A stretch of 64,000 nucleotides of DNA, taken from the NCBI RefSeq assembly GCF_035953295.1, contig NZ_CP108370.1, positions 5,175,001 to 5,239,000 on the forward strand, read 5' to 3'. Within the stretch, counting starts at the first letter, position 1. The number at the start of each line of letters is the position of its first letter. A program made the translations under genes and the position numbers. The stretch is from Streptomyces sp. NBC_01335. GTDB lineage: Bacteria > Actinomycetota > Actinomycetes > Streptomycetales > Streptomycetaceae. The notes below the pieces were generated by a model. That model saw only the letters and a program-made list of their open reading frames with translations. It ran no database searches and had not been told where the DNA came from. Of this stretch, positions 15,561-24,501 are shown in pieces.

Positions 15561-16001
15561 GTGATCGGCGTGATCGATACCGAAGGCGGCAGCGCCGAGT
15601 GGTCCTTCCCGGCGGAGCCGGGCTCCGTGCGGGGCGCTCGGAACGCGGTCCGCGAGACGCTGCGCGCCTGGGACCTAGGTCTGCCGGTCATCGACGTCAC
15701 GGTGCTGCTCGTCAGCGAGCTGGTGACCAACTCGCTCCGCCATGCCACCGGACCCATCGGAGTACGCCTGGTACGGCCCGGCGACACCCCCGCCGACGTG
15801 GCCGACGCGTCGGCCGACGGCCACGGACTCCTGGTGGAGGTCTCCGATCCGCTTCCGGATCTTCCCACCCGTCGCCGGGCCGGCCCCGACGACGAAGGGG
15901 GCCGCGGGCTCCAGCTGGTGGCTTGTTCGGCGCGTCGCTGGGGGACACGCAAAGGAAAGAGTGGCAAGACGGTGTGGTTCGAGCTGCCTCTGTCTGGTTA
16001 G
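15561..16001 (+). CDS. HATPase-type anti-sigma-factor-like ATP-binding protein (RsbW/SpoIIAB family)
   Basis: The 146-residue protein is a stand-alone GHKL ATPase. The N box is SELVTNSLRHA (52-62), the G1 region VEVSDPLP (92-99) and the lid DEGGRGLQLV (111-120), ending KTVWFELPL. Streptomyces encode dozens of such proteins; some phosphorylate STAS-domain antagonists or bind sigma factors. It has no phosphotransfer histidine domain, so it is not a sensor kinase. GTG 15561 or GTG 15570 may be the start; GGGAA at 15556-15560 suits the second better. The next gene (16159) ends with a paralogous HATPase domain sharing DEGGRGLQLV and KTVWFEL, which hints at a common signalling circuit. Confidence 0.85.
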   Translation: MIGVIDTEGGSAEWSFPAEPGSVRGARNAVRETLRAWDLGLPVIDVTVLLVSELVTNSLRHATGPIGVRLVRPGDTPADVADASADGHGLLVEVSDPLPDLPTRRRAGPDDEGGRGLQLVACSARRWGTRKGKSGKTVWFELPLSG

Positions 16002-16158
16002 GAGTGGAGGGGGACGCACAGCGATCACCTGAGGTCGGGGCCGCCGACGAGAAGGACTGAGACCTTGCTGTGATCGTGAACGCCGTGTCGGGAGTGGCCG
16101 TAGTGCTGAATACTGCGCACAGGACCGGTCCGGTGTGTGAGCTGGAGGGGACGGTCGC

Positions 16159-18786
16159 GTGAGCGAGATACCTGGGACAGCGGGCGACATCGTGTGGCAG
16201 AGCAGCCCGCCTGGCTCGATATACGAGTACATCAGGGTTGCCTCCTTCTCGATCGGCCCGGACGGCCTGGTCGAGCAGTGGAGCGGAAGGGCCGCCGATC
16301 TCTTCGGCATGGGCCCGCACGAGGTGATCGGGCGCGATCCGGTGGAGGCGTTCATGCCTCCCGAGCTGCGCCGGGGCGGGCACCGGCAGATCCGCGAGAT
16401 CCTGGACGGCAAGGAGTGGACGGGCCTCGTCCCCTTCCGGATACCGGGGGAGCGGGACGTCCGAGGGCTCGCCGAGGTCTACGTCATGCCCAGCGTGACC
16501 GCCGCCGGGGAGCGGGCCGCCCTCTGCATCGTGGTGGACGTGCGGGCGCTGCGCGGCATCGAGACGGACCTCGCCGCCTCGCAGGCAATTTTCGGCCAAT
16601 CCCCCTTCGGGTTCGTCCTGTTCGGCAAGGACCTTTCGGTGGTCCGTGCGAACGAACGATTCGCCGACGTCTTCGGCGGCATGGCCGCCGACCACCGGGG
16701 GCGCAGGGCCGAGGACTATCTGACCCGCCCCGAGGCCGACCGGCTGACGGAGACCCTGCGAAGAGTGCTGGCGACCGGGGAGTCCGTCACCGACCTCCGG
16801 CTCATCGGCACGGTCCCCGGCGACACCGACCGCCGCCACTGGTCGATGAACCTCTACCGGGTGCACAGCGGATCGGGACGGCCCACCGGGGTCGCCGGGC
16901 TCGCCACCGACGTCACCAGCCGCCACATCGCCGCGCGCGAGGCGGCCAGCGCCCGGCGCAACCTCCGGCTGCTGAACGAGGCCAGCGCCCGCATCGGCAA
17001 CTCCCTCGACCTGGAGACCACCGCCCGCGAACTGCTGGACGTCGCCGTCCCCGGCTTCTGCGACCTCGCCACCGTCGACCTCTTCCCCGCCGTGCTCACC
17101 GGCGCCGAGGCCCCGGCCGCCGGCGGCCCCGCACCGGAGCCCGGAGCCGCCTCACCGGAACTGCGCCGGGTCGCCCAGGCCAGCGCGGTCTCCGACGCCC
17201 ATCTCCACGCCCCCGGGCCGCCGGGCGCACCGGTGCCGGCCGCGCGGTCCGGCGAGCACCCGGGCGGCGGGGGAGCCGCGGCGGCGGCGGGGGAGCCCGC
17301 CCTCGGAGCCGTACACCGCTACCCGCACGCCTCCGCCTGCGCCGGCGCCCTGCGCACCGGCCGCGTCCACGAGGCGCCCGGCGACGGCCTCGGGTTCGTC
17401 CGGTCCACGCTCGCGGTGCCGATGGTCGCCCACGACACCGTGGTCGGCCTCGTCCGCTTCTCCCGTACGAAGGGCAGCGAACCCTTCGGCGAACGCGACC
17501 GCGACCTGGCCGGTGAACTCGCCGCCCGCGCCGCCGTCTGCATCGACAACGCCCGCCTCTACCGGCGCGAGCACGAACGCGCCCTGATCCTCCAGCGCAG
17601 CCTGCTCCCGCCCGGCGCCCCCGAGGCGGCGGGCCTGGACATCGCCTGCCGCTACCTCCCCGGCAACGCGGCCACCGAGGTCGGCGGCGACTGGTTCGAC
17701 GTCATCGAACTGCCCGGCCACCGCACGGCGCTCGTCGTCGGCGACGTCATGGGGCGCGGGTTGCGCGCCGCCGTCGCCATGGGCGAACTCCGCACCGCCG
17801 TACGCACGCTCGCCCTGCTGGACCTGGAACCCGCCGAGGTGCTCTCCGCGCTGGACGAGGTCGCCCGCGGCCTCGGCACCCCCGGCGGCGGCGACCGGCC
17901 CGAGGGCGGCGGCACCCAGTGGCCCTCGCGCGCCCTGCAGAAGTCCCGCGAGGCGGACCTCTCCGAGGTGTACCTCGCGACCTGCGTGTACGCGGTCTAC
18001 GACCCGGTCACCCGGCGCTGCACCTTCGCCAACGCGGGCCACCTGCCGCCCGCCGTCGTCGAGCCCGGCCAGGCGGCCCGGCTCCTCGACGTACCGCCGG
18101 GGATGCCGCTCGGCGTCGGCGGCGAACCCTTCGAGGAGGTCGTGGTCGAGCTCCCCGAGGGCTCCCTGCTCACCCTCTACACCGACGGCCTCGTGGAGTC
18201 GCGCGACCACCCGCTCGACGAGGGCCTCGAAGTGCTCCGTACCGCCCTCACCGGGCCGCGGATGCGGCTGGAGGACGCCTGCGACCACGTACTGGCCGCC
18301 CTGGACACCCGGCACGGCGAGGACGACATCGCGCTGCTGATGGCCCGCATCCAGGGGCTGCCCGAGGAAGCCGTCGGCGACTGGACGCTGCCCCGGGAGC
18401 CGCGCTCGGTCGGCCGGGCCCGCGAACTCGCCCGCCGGCGGCTGGCCGAGTGGAACCTCGACGACCTGGTGGACACCACCGAACTCCTGGTCAGTGAACT
18501 CGTCACCAACGCGTTGCGCTACGGCGAGGGCGAGATCCGGCTCCGGCTGCTGCGCGACCGCACCCTGGTGTGCGAGGTGTGGGACGCGGGGCTGATCCAG
18601 CCGCGCCGCCGCCGCGCCCGCGACACCGACGAGGGCGGCCGGGGGCTGCAACTCGTCGGGCTGCTCAGCGCGGCCTGGGGCTCGCGGCGCACCCCGCGCG
18701 GCAAGACCGTCTGGTTCGAACTCGCCCTGCCCGACGGGCAGCCGGCCGCCGAGCTCACGGTCGAACAACTGCTCAGCATGTACTGA
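16159..18786 (+). CDS. PAS-PAS-GAF-PP2C-HATPase multidomain stress/sigma regulator
   Basis: The 875-residue cytoplasmic protein has two PAS domains (about 25-135 and 140-260), then a GAF domain with an Ala/Gly/Pro-rich insert (about 265-475). A SpoIIE-type PP2C phosphatase follows, with GGDWFDV from residue 509, GDVMGRG and YTDGLVES. The C-terminal HATPase domain has ELVTNALRYGEG from residue 780 and DEGGRGLQLVG from 824. It thus combines a phosphatase and a kinase-like module that can act oppositely on the same STAS antagonist. The insert EHPGGGGAAAAAGEP in the GAF domain is low complexity. GTG 16159 follows GGAGGGG. Input signal unknown. Confidence 0.9.
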   Translation: MSEIPGTAGDIVWQSSPPGSIYEYIRVASFSIGPDGLVEQWSGRAADLFGMGPHEVIGRDPVEAFMPPELRRGGHRQIREILDGKEWTGLVPFRIPGERDVRGLAEVYVMPSVTAAGERAALCIVVDVRALRGIETDLAASQAIFGQSPFGFVLFGKDLSVVRANERFADVFGGMAADHRGRRAEDYLTRPEADRLTETLRRVLATGESVTDLRLIGTVPGDTDRRHWSMNLYRVHSGSGRPTGVAGLATDVTSRHIAAREAASARRNLRLLNEASARIGNSLDLETTARELLDVAVPGFCDLATVDLFPAVLTGAEAPAAGGPAPEPGAASPELRRVAQASAVSDAHLHAPGPPGAPVPAARSGEHPGGGGAAAAAGEPALGAVHRYPHASACAGALRTGRVHEAPGDGLGFVRSTLAVPMVAHDTVVGLVRFSRTKGSEPFGERDRDLAGELAARAAVCIDNARLYRREHERALILQRSLLPPGAPEAAGLDIACRYLPGNAATEVGGDWFDVIELPGHRTALVVGDVMGRGLRAAVAMGELRTAVRTLALLDLEPAEVLSALDEVARGLGTPGGGDRPEGGGTQWPSRALQKSREADLSEVYLATCVYAVYDPVTRRCTFANAGHLPPAVVEPGQAARLLDVPPGMPLGVGGEPFEEVVVELPEGSLLTLYTDGLVESRDHPLDEGLEVLRTALTGPRMRLEDACDHVLAALDTRHGEDDIALLMARIQGLPEEAVGDWTLPREPRSVGRARELARRRLAEWNLDDLVDTTELLVSELVTNALRYGEGEIRLRLLRDRTLVCEVWDAGLIQPRRRRARDTDEGGRGLQLVGLLSAAWGSRRTPRGKTVWFELALPDGQPAAELTVEQLLSMY

Positions 18787-18820
18787 GCACGCACTGACAC
18801 GATCCACGCGAGGGACGAAT

Positions 18821-18850
18821 GGGGCGGGGCGGACACGACCGCTCCGCCCC
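18821..18850. terminator. Bidirectional terminator between convergent genes
   Basis: GGGGCGGGGCGG (18821-18832) pairs with 18839-18850 around a 6-base loop, with one G-T wobble. On the plus strand it is followed by TTTCC. It lies between the stops at 18786 (plus) and 18860 (minus). Confidence 0.75.
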
Positions 18851-18859
18851 TTTCCTCGC

Positions 18860-19573
18860 TCAGGACGGGGACTTCAGCGCGGCGAGCCGGGCCTCCACCT
18901 CCGCGCTGTCGCCCATGGTGTCCAGCTGCTCGAACTGCGCGTCGAGCGAGGAGGCGGCCAGCTCCTGCTTGCCCACCGCCCGCGCCTCCTCGCGCCGCAC
19001 CTTCTCCTCGAAGCGGTTCAGCTCGCTCGTCGGGTCGAGCACGTCGATCGACTTCACCGCGTCCATCATCCGGTTCTGGGCCTGGGCGGATTTGGCGCGG
19101 GCCACCAGCTCGTCCCGCTTCGCCTTCAACTCGCCCAGCTTGGCCTTCATCCGGTCGAGCCCCGACTTGAGCTTGTCGACCACCTCGGTCTGCGAGGCGA
19201 TCGTCGGCTCGGCCGTCCGCGCCTCCTTCTCCGACTGGAGCTGGCGGCCCAGCGCGACCTTGGCGAGGTTGTCGAACTTGTCCGCCTCCGCCGCCGAGCC
19301 CGCGGTCCGCAGCTCGTCCGCCTTGCGGCTGGCCGCGAGCGCCTTGCCGCCCCACTCCTTCGCCGCCGCCACGTCCTCCGCGTGGTCCTGCTCCATCAGC
19401 CGCAGGTTGCCGATGGTGGCGGCGACCGCCTGCTCGGCCTCCGCGATGTTGTTGGTGTAGTCGCGGATCAGCTGGTCCAGCATCTTCTGCGGGTCCTCGG
19501 CCTGATCGATGAGCGCGTTGATGTTGGCCTTCGCGAGCTGGGTGACACGGCCGAGAATCGTCTGCTTCGACAC
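18860..19573 (-). CDS. pspA: PspA/IM30 (Vipp1) family membrane-stress protein
   Basis: The 237-residue protein is almost wholly alpha-helical. It has the amphipathic N-terminus KQTILGRVTQLAKANINALI, then EDPQKMLDQLIRDYTNNI and long coiled coils rich in Ala, Glu and Lys. It belongs to the ESCRT-III-like PspA/Vipp1 family, which polymerises on the inner membrane face under envelope stress. GTG 19573 (VSKQTILG) is chosen because AGGAGAGGAG lies just upstream and the family begins there. It lies directly downstream of the TPM-domain gene on the same strand with a gap of about 150 bases, a pairing that suggests a shared envelope role. Confidence 0.92.
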   Translation of the reverse strand: MSKQTILGRVTQLAKANINALIDQAEDPQKMLDQLIRDYTNNIAEAEQAVAATIGNLRLMEQDHAEDVAAAKEWGGKALAASRKADELRTAGSAAEADKFDNLAKVALGRQLQSEKEARTAEPTIASQTEVVDKLKSGLDRMKAKLGELKAKRDELVARAKSAQAQNRMMDAVKSIDVLDPTSELNRFEEKVRREEARAVGKQELAASSLDAQFEQLDTMGDSAEVEARLAALKSPS

Positions 19574-19720
19574 GGGGGCTCCTCTCCTGGAGTCGGGACG
19601 GTTCGCCTGGGACGACATGCGGGCTGTGCGGGGACGGGGCGTACGGGGACGGGGCGTACGGGGAGGGGGCCACAGGGAGTGGGCGTACGGGACCGGGCGC
19701 CGGACGCCCCGGGCACCCGG

Positions 19721-21865
19721 TCAGAAGCGGCCACCGCCGCCTCTGCGGCCCCGCGTCCCCCCGCCGCCGAAGCTGCCGGGCCCCGCACCGCCGAAGCCGC
19801 CCCCGCCGAAACCACCGCCCCCGCCGAAGCCCCCGCCGAATCCGCGGCCGCCGCCCCGCCCGCCGCCACCGAGGAGTCCGCCGAGGAGGATGCCGCCGAG
19901 CACGGCCCCGCCCATCCCGCCGCCCCCGCCCCGCATCCCGCCCGGACCGGAGCGGCTGTCGAAGGCACGTACGTCCTGCTCGGCGAGAGCCTGGGCCTGC
20001 CCGGCCAGCGCGTCGGCCCGCTGCGCCTCGGCGAGCGCGCGCTGCGGATCACCGCCCGCGGCGAGCTGCCCGGCCTGCTCCGCGTGGCGCTGGGCCTCCG
20101 CCAGCCGGGTGCGGGCCTGGCTGCCGACCGCGCCCCGGTGCGTGGTGATGTAGTCGGCGGCGGCCGAGATCGCCGAGCGGGCGGAGAGCATCGCCTGGTC
20201 CAGCAACGGGCGGGCCCGGGTGTTGCCCTGGTCCCGCTCGCGCGCCCCGGCCAGCGACTCGTCCAGCGCCGCGTCCGCCTCCTCCAGTCGGCGCAGCGCG
20301 TCGATGGGGTCGTGACGTCCGCCCGCCACCTCGCCCCGTACGTCCGCCAGCACCGCCTCCGCCCGGCCGATCCGCCCCTGGAGGTCGGCCGTGGAGACGC
20401 CCTGCGCGGTGCCCCGCAGCAGCCCGTGGGCGTCCGCGAGGTCCGTCTCCATCTCGGTGAGCGCGGCGGGGACGCGGGACGCGGCTTCGGCGAGCTCGGC
20501 GGCCCGCCGCTCCACGGCGTCCACCAGGGTGGCGGCCTGGCGCACCGCGCTCTCCGCCGCCCGTACGAACACGGCGGCCCGGGAGTTGTCGCCGCCGTCC
20601 ACCGCCTGGCGGGCCTGGTTGAGGGAGGAGGTGGCGAACACCAGGCGCTCCTTGGCCTGTTCGACGTCGTCCGCGACGGGGGCGGCGGCCGAGGGCGCGT
20701 AGTCGGTGCGCATCGCGTCCAGCGTCGAACCCGCCGTCGCCGCCCGGCCGGTGAGGTCCCGGAAGGTCGCCTCCACCTCCGACAGCGCCTGCGGGGCGTT
20801 CTGCTCCAGGTCCCGCAGCCGGTCGAAGTCGGCGGCAACCGCGTCGAGTTGCTCGTCGGCGGCGGTGCAGCGGCTGATGATCTCCTCCAGCATCCGGCGC
20901 TGGGTCGGCTCGTCCTCCACGATCGCGTCGTCGAGCTGCTGACGCAGTCGGAAGGACGCGGTCAGCTCACTCTTGGCACGTGTCACCGCCGCCGCGAACG
21001 GTGCCGCCGCCTCCTCGCCGAACTGGGCCGAGGCGAAGCCCAGTTCCTCCTCGCTGGTGCGTACCGCGTCGTCCGTGTCCACCAGCAGCTCCTTGGCGCG
21101 GGCGTCCAACTCGGGCAACGGGGCCGGCGGTTCGCCGGCCGCCGCCGCACCGGGCGCCGCGGTGCCCCAGCCGGTGGAGGCCGGAGTCGTACGGGTCTTC
21201 GCCCGCCGCCTGCGCCGGGCGAAGGCGTACGCCGCGACCGCGACGACCGCGACCAGCAGGACCACCGGGAGCAGGAAATCACCGGCGTCGGTGCCGCCCG
21301 AACCGCTCGACCCGGGATCGGCCGGGCCGGGGGAGAGGGAGGGCGAGGGCACCGGCTGCCCCGCGAGCACCGCCGCGTAACCGTTCGCCGCGCCGATCGC
21401 CGCTCCCGCCCAGTCGTTCACCCGCAGCGCCGGCACGACGGCGGTGCTCGCCACGTCCCTCAGCTCCGCGTCGGTGAGCCGGGACGCCTCGTCCACGGAG
21501 TACGCGTACTGCCGGTCGTGGGTGGCGACGGCCAGCAGCACGTCGTCCTGGCCCAGACCGTTGCGGGTGGCGGTCTCGTCGGCCCAGCTCTGCGAGGAGC
21601 GGCCGGAGAAGTCGCGTACGTACACGACGAAGAGCTGCACCCGCCGCTCGTCGAAGAGGGAGTCGAGCGCCGCCTCCACCTCCCCGGTACGGTCCCCGAG
21701 CGCCCCGGTCCGGTCGGTGATCTGCCCGTCCCGGGAGAGCGTGACGGGGTTGTCCGCCCACGCCGGAGCCGCGGTCCCGGCGGCCAGCCAGTAGGCCGCG
21801 AACAGCACGCCGAGCAGGGCCCGGCAGGGTCGGGAGCTGCGGATACGGGTCGCGGGAGGCGTCAC
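19721..21865 (-). CDS. TPM-domain membrane protein with Gly-rich C-terminus (YgcG-like)
   Basis: The 714-residue protein has a signal peptide (about 1-36, ending PAWA), then a TPM domain (about 45-170) with LSRDGQITDRTGALG, VVYVRDFSG and DVLLAVATHDRQYAYSVD. A membrane helix follows near 200-218, with RRRRR on the cytoplasmic side. Long helical coiled coils come next, and the C-terminus from about 645 is nearly all Gly, Phe and Arg (GGGRGFGGGFGGG type). TPM domains occur in phosphatase-like and photosystem-repair proteins; the bacterial function is poorly known. GTG 21865 starts the signal peptide. It precedes pspA on the same strand and is probably co-transcribed. Confidence 0.88.
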   Translation of the reverse strand: MTPPATRIRSSRPCRALLGVLFAAYWLAAGTAAPAWADNPVTLSRDGQITDRTGALGDRTGEVEAALDSLFDERRVQLFVVYVRDFSGRSSQSWADETATRNGLGQDDVLLAVATHDRQYAYSVDEASRLTDAELRDVASTAVVPALRVNDWAGAAIGAANGYAAVLAGQPVPSPSLSPGPADPGSSGSGGTDAGDFLLPVVLLVAVVAVAAYAFARRRRRAKTRTTPASTGWGTAAPGAAAAGEPPAPLPELDARAKELLVDTDDAVRTSEEELGFASAQFGEEAAAPFAAAVTRAKSELTASFRLRQQLDDAIVEDEPTQRRMLEEIISRCTAADEQLDAVAADFDRLRDLEQNAPQALSEVEATFRDLTGRAATAGSTLDAMRTDYAPSAAAPVADDVEQAKERLVFATSSLNQARQAVDGGDNSRAAVFVRAAESAVRQAATLVDAVERRAAELAEAASRVPAALTEMETDLADAHGLLRGTAQGVSTADLQGRIGRAEAVLADVRGEVAGGRHDPIDALRRLEEADAALDESLAGARERDQGNTRARPLLDQAMLSARSAISAAADYITTHRGAVGSQARTRLAEAQRHAEQAGQLAAGGDPQRALAEAQRADALAGQAQALAEQDVRAFDSRSGPGGMRGGGGGMGGAVLGGILLGGLLGGGGRGGGRGFGGGFGGGGGFGGGGFGGAGPGSFGGGGTRGRRGGGGRF

Positions 21866-21975
21866 ATCTGGGAGGCTATGGCCACCTTTGGCGCCCCGCG
21901 ACCCGAGCATCCGGCGGGGGCGTCGGGCCGGAGGGAAGTGGTCCGACCGCGGGACGGGGGCGCGTACGTGGGGTC

Positions 21976-22000
21976 GTGACGTACGTGACGTACTTGACGA
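21976..22000. promoter_or_regulatory. Tandem 9-bp repeats upstream of the toxin-antitoxin genes
   Basis: GTGACGTAC occurs at 21976-21984 and 21985-21993, followed by the partial copy TTGACGA (21994-22000). Each unit contains the palindrome GTAC. Lying 38-60 bases before the antitoxin start, this is a good candidate for the operator bound by antitoxin or toxin-antitoxin complex. TTGACG could also serve as a -35 box. Confidence 0.55.
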
Positions 22001-22037
22001 GTGGCGTCATCCTGGTGAGAAGCCGGAGGAGGGCGAC

Positions 22038-22454
22038 ATGTCCGCAGTGCACTACGAGAGCTACACGGAAGCGCGCACGCACTTCAAGGATCTCCTCGAT
22101 GCGGCAGGCGAGGGTCGAGTGGCGACAGTGCGCCGGGATTCCGGCCGCGCTGCGGTGGTCGATGCCGAGCGACTCCGTCACGATCTGTCATTGGTCCGCT
22201 CAGTGAAGGCGCAGGCCGTCGCGGAGGCCGGAGGTTGGTCGATCTTCATTCCGGGGCTCCCCGTAGCGGCGGACGGAGCGACCTTCGACGAGGCCATCAG
22301 CGAAATGGTCGACGCTCTGCGTGAATACGCCGAGGACTGGCAGGATCGACTGAGCACTGCACCCAATCACCGTGACAACTGGGGTTTGGTGCAGCTGATC
22401 GGTCTGAGTGACGACGAGCAGCTTGCCGCCTGGCTCGTCGGAACGGACCGGTGA
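22038..22454 (+). CDS. Phd/YefM-type antitoxin
   Basis: The 138-residue protein begins SAVHYESYTEARTHFKDLLD and continues AAGEGRVATVRRDSGRAAVVD, the classic Phd/YefM DNA-binding fold (about 1-55). The C-terminal part (WSIFIPGLPVAADGATFDEAISEMVDALREYAEDW) resembles a HicB-like or type II antitoxin tail, longer than in classical Phd (about 75 residues). It should repress its own operon and neutralise the toxin encoded next. ATG 22038 is preceded by GGAGGAG. Its TGA overlaps the GTG of the following gene by 4 bp, so expression is coupled. Confidence 0.85.
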   Translation: MSAVHYESYTEARTHFKDLLDAAGEGRVATVRRDSGRAAVVDAERLRHDLSLVRSVKAQAVAEAGGWSIFIPGLPVAADGATFDEAISEMVDALREYAEDWQDRLSTAPNHRDNWGLVQLIGLSDDEQLAAWLVGTDR

Positions 22455-22876
22455 ACCGGCCGCAGCCGGACCGTGAGCGCCATGAGAAATTCTGTGTGGT
22501 CGAGAAGTGGGAGCGGGTTCGCGATGCGCGCGGGCGTACGGGTACGCATCACCTCACCTACGAACTGACGCTGCACGACGCGCGGGTCGTGCGCACGAGG
22601 GTCTCCCATCCGGTGGACCGCACGGTCTATGGCGCGGGTATGTGGGGGCACATCCTGCGTGATCAACTTGACGTCTCCGAGGATGAATTCTGGGACTGTG
22701 TGCTTGACGGCCGACTTCCGGACCGGGGAGTCCCGGCAACGCCGAAGGAAGCTCTGCCTGCCGAGCTGGTGTACTTGCTGATCCACCGAGCTGGTCTGGC
22801 GGAGGAGACGGTGGCCGGGCTCACCAAAGAAGAGGCGGTGGACCGGCTCCATCAGTACTGGGCCGAGGGGCCCTGA
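22451..22876 (+). CDS. Putative toxin of a type II toxin-antitoxin pair ('cytotoxic translational repressor' family)
   Basis: The 141-residue protein begins MNRPQPDRERHEKFC and contains WERVRDARG, HHLTYELTLHDARVVRTRVSHPVD and AGMWGHILRDQLDVSEDEFWDCV. From memory this matches actinobacterial proteins annotated as cytotoxic translational repressors next to Phd antitoxins. The N-terminal 90 residues may form a RelE-like or HicA-like fold (beta strands with Thr-His-His), but no catalytic set can be confirmed. GTG 22451 overlaps the antitoxin stop (GTGA). The helical C-terminus (LPAELVYLLIHRAGL, EEAVDRLHQYW) is unlike plain RelE. Toxicity is inferred only from pairing. Confidence 0.7.
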   Translation: MNRPQPDRERHEKFCVVEKWERVRDARGRTGTHHLTYELTLHDARVVRTRVSHPVDRTVYGAGMWGHILRDQLDVSEDEFWDCVLDGRLPDRGVPATPKEALPAELVYLLIHRAGLAEETVAGLTKEEAVDRLHQYWAEGP

Positions 22877-22922
22877 GCGCGGGCGGGCAGGGCAACCTGC
22901 TGGGCCTGGTAGGGGGAATCGC

Positions 22923-22940
22923 GGCAGGCGCGCGCCTGCC
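22923..22940 (+). terminator. Perfect 18-bp palindrome after the toxin gene
   Basis: GGCAGGCGCGCGCCTGCC is a complete palindrome 46 bases after the toxin stop. As RNA it forms a short hairpin with a tight loop, and is likely a terminator. The rest of the 277-base convergent gap shows no gene. Confidence 0.55.
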
Positions 22941-23121
22941 CGTACCGCACCGCCCGTCGCAGGCTCGGGCCATCCCGGTGGCGCGGGGCGGACATGCCGA
23001 CGGCGCGGCCGGAGTGTGGGCTTCGGCCGCGCCGGGGCGTGGGTCGGTGGAGGCCGGCGGCAGGTCAGGACCGCCGTCCGCACCGGGTGGGGAGCCGGTC
23101 AGGAACTCCCCCGTTCAGGGA

Positions 23122-23147
23122 CCGCGGCGGACACCGGGTCGCCGCGG
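23122..23147 (-). terminator. Hairpin downstream of the beta-glucosidase gene
   Basis: CCGCGGCG (23122-23129) is inverted at 23140-23147. It lies just beyond the beta-glucosidase stop at 23154, so it would end the minus-strand sugar operon. Confidence 0.5.
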
Positions 23148-23153
23148 CGGTGA

Positions 23154-24356
23154 TCAGCCCGCGAGGCGCGGGAGTTCGCGGGTGCGGCCGAGCGAGCCCA
23201 GCCACTTCGCGGAGTCGCGGGCGGTGCGCTCGAAGGTCTCCAGGTTCACCGCGATCAGGCCGAAGGTCGGCTTGAACGAGCCCCACTCGTAGTTGTCGAG
23301 CGCGCTCCACGCCAGGTAGCCCTGGATGTTGAGCCCGTCCTCCAGACCGGCGGCGACCTCGTTCAGCGCACCGGCGTAGTAGTCGGCGCGGCGGGTGTCG
23401 TCGTCGGTCGCGATGCCGTTCTCGGTCACGATCAGCGCGACCTCGGGGCCGACCAGCTCGGCGGTGTGCCGCAGCGCGTGGCCGACCGCGCTCGGGTAGT
23501 ACTCCCACTGCGTGAGGGTGCGCTCGACGTCGGCGGGCGCCGGGATCGGGCCGTCGGCGCCGATCTTCGTACGGGTGTAGGACTGCACGCCGATCCAGTC
23601 GTCGCCGCGGGCCGCCTCGATGAAGACGTCCTCGCGCGGCTGGCGGTAGGCGGCGGTGACCTCCTCGGCGCCGGGCTGGGCCTGGTAGACCTGGTTGGCG
23701 ACGGACCAGCCGACCTTGATCGACGGGTCGATCGCGCGGACCTCCTTCACGGCCGCGTGGTGCGCGGCGATGACGGCGACGGTGGTGTCCTCGTCGGGGA
23801 AGGGCAGACCGGCCGGCGGGAAGCCGATCTCGCCGCGCTTGGCGAGGCCCGCCATCACGGCGATCATGTTCGGCTCGTTGATGGTGCAGACGTGGCTGAC
23901 GTCCGAGGCGATGACCGGGGCGCAGGCGGAGACGTACCGGGCGAACAGCTCGACGGCACCCTCGGCCGTCCAGCCGCCGCGCGCCTCGAACCACTGCGGC
24001 ACGGTGAAGTGGTGCAGGGTGATCATCGGGCGCAGGCCGCGGGCGACGGCGCCTTCCACCATGCGGCGGTAGTGCGCCAGTTCGGCGCGGGAGAAGTGGC
24101 CCTCGGCCGGCTCGATGCGCGCCCACTCGATGGAGAACCGGTAGTCGGTGAAGCCGAGGGAGGCCAGCAGGTCCATGTCCTCGTCCCAGCGGTGGTAGCT
24201 GTCACACGCGTCGAGGCTGGGCTCCTGGATGTTGGTGCCGGCGGAGTGCTCCTTGACCCACCAGTCGCTGTTGGTGTTGTTGCCCTCGATCTGGTGGGCG
24301 GCGGTGGAGGCGCCCCACAGGAAGCCTTCGGGGAACTGGACCGGGGTGTGCGTCAT
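23154..24356 (-). CDS. GH1 beta-glucosidase (cytoplasmic)
   Basis: The 400-residue protein shows GH1 landmarks: FLWGASTAAHQIEG at the start, the acid/base Glu161 in CTINEPN and the nucleophile Glu312 in VTENG, then AWSALDNYEW. No signal peptide is present, so it should cleave imported beta-linked oligosaccharides in the cytosol. At 400 residues it is shorter than the usual 440-480. It is the last gene of a sugar ABC operon (binding protein, two permeases, enzyme), an order resembling cebEFG-bglC of Streptomyces. The 145-base gap before it may hold an internal promoter. Substrate could be cello-oligosaccharides or other beta-glucosides; the operator seen here differs from the CebR site. Confidence 0.92.
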   Translation of the reverse strand: MTHTPVQFPEGFLWGASTAAHQIEGNNTNSDWWVKEHSAGTNIQEPSLDACDSYHRWDEDMDLLASLGFTDYRFSIEWARIEPAEGHFSRAELAHYRRMVEGAVARGLRPMITLHHFTVPQWFEARGGWTAEGAVELFARYVSACAPVIASDVSHVCTINEPNMIAVMAGLAKRGEIGFPPAGLPFPDEDTTVAVIAAHHAAVKEVRAIDPSIKVGWSVANQVYQAQPGAEEVTAAYRQPREDVFIEAARGDDWIGVQSYTRTKIGADGPIPAPADVERTLTQWEYYPSAVGHALRHTAELVGPEVALIVTENGIATDDDTRRADYYAGALNEVAAGLEDGLNIQGYLAWSALDNYEWGSFKPTFGLIAVNLETFERTARDSAKWLGSLGRTRELPRLAG

Positions 24357-24501
24357 CGCGGAGTGTCTTTCTGGTGCGTGAGGGGGCGGGCTCGCGGCTC
24401 TCCGTGCGCGGCCCGTGCGGGGTGGTGCGGGTGGTGCAGGTGTCAGGGGGGTCCGCGCCGGGCGGGGCGCGGACCGGGTCGGCCGGACGTGCGGGCCGGC
24501 C

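Noticed and set aside
19382..21979. An 865-codon plus-strand frame opposite pspA and the TPM gene
   Set aside because: It is a compositional shadow of two recognisable minus-strand genes.
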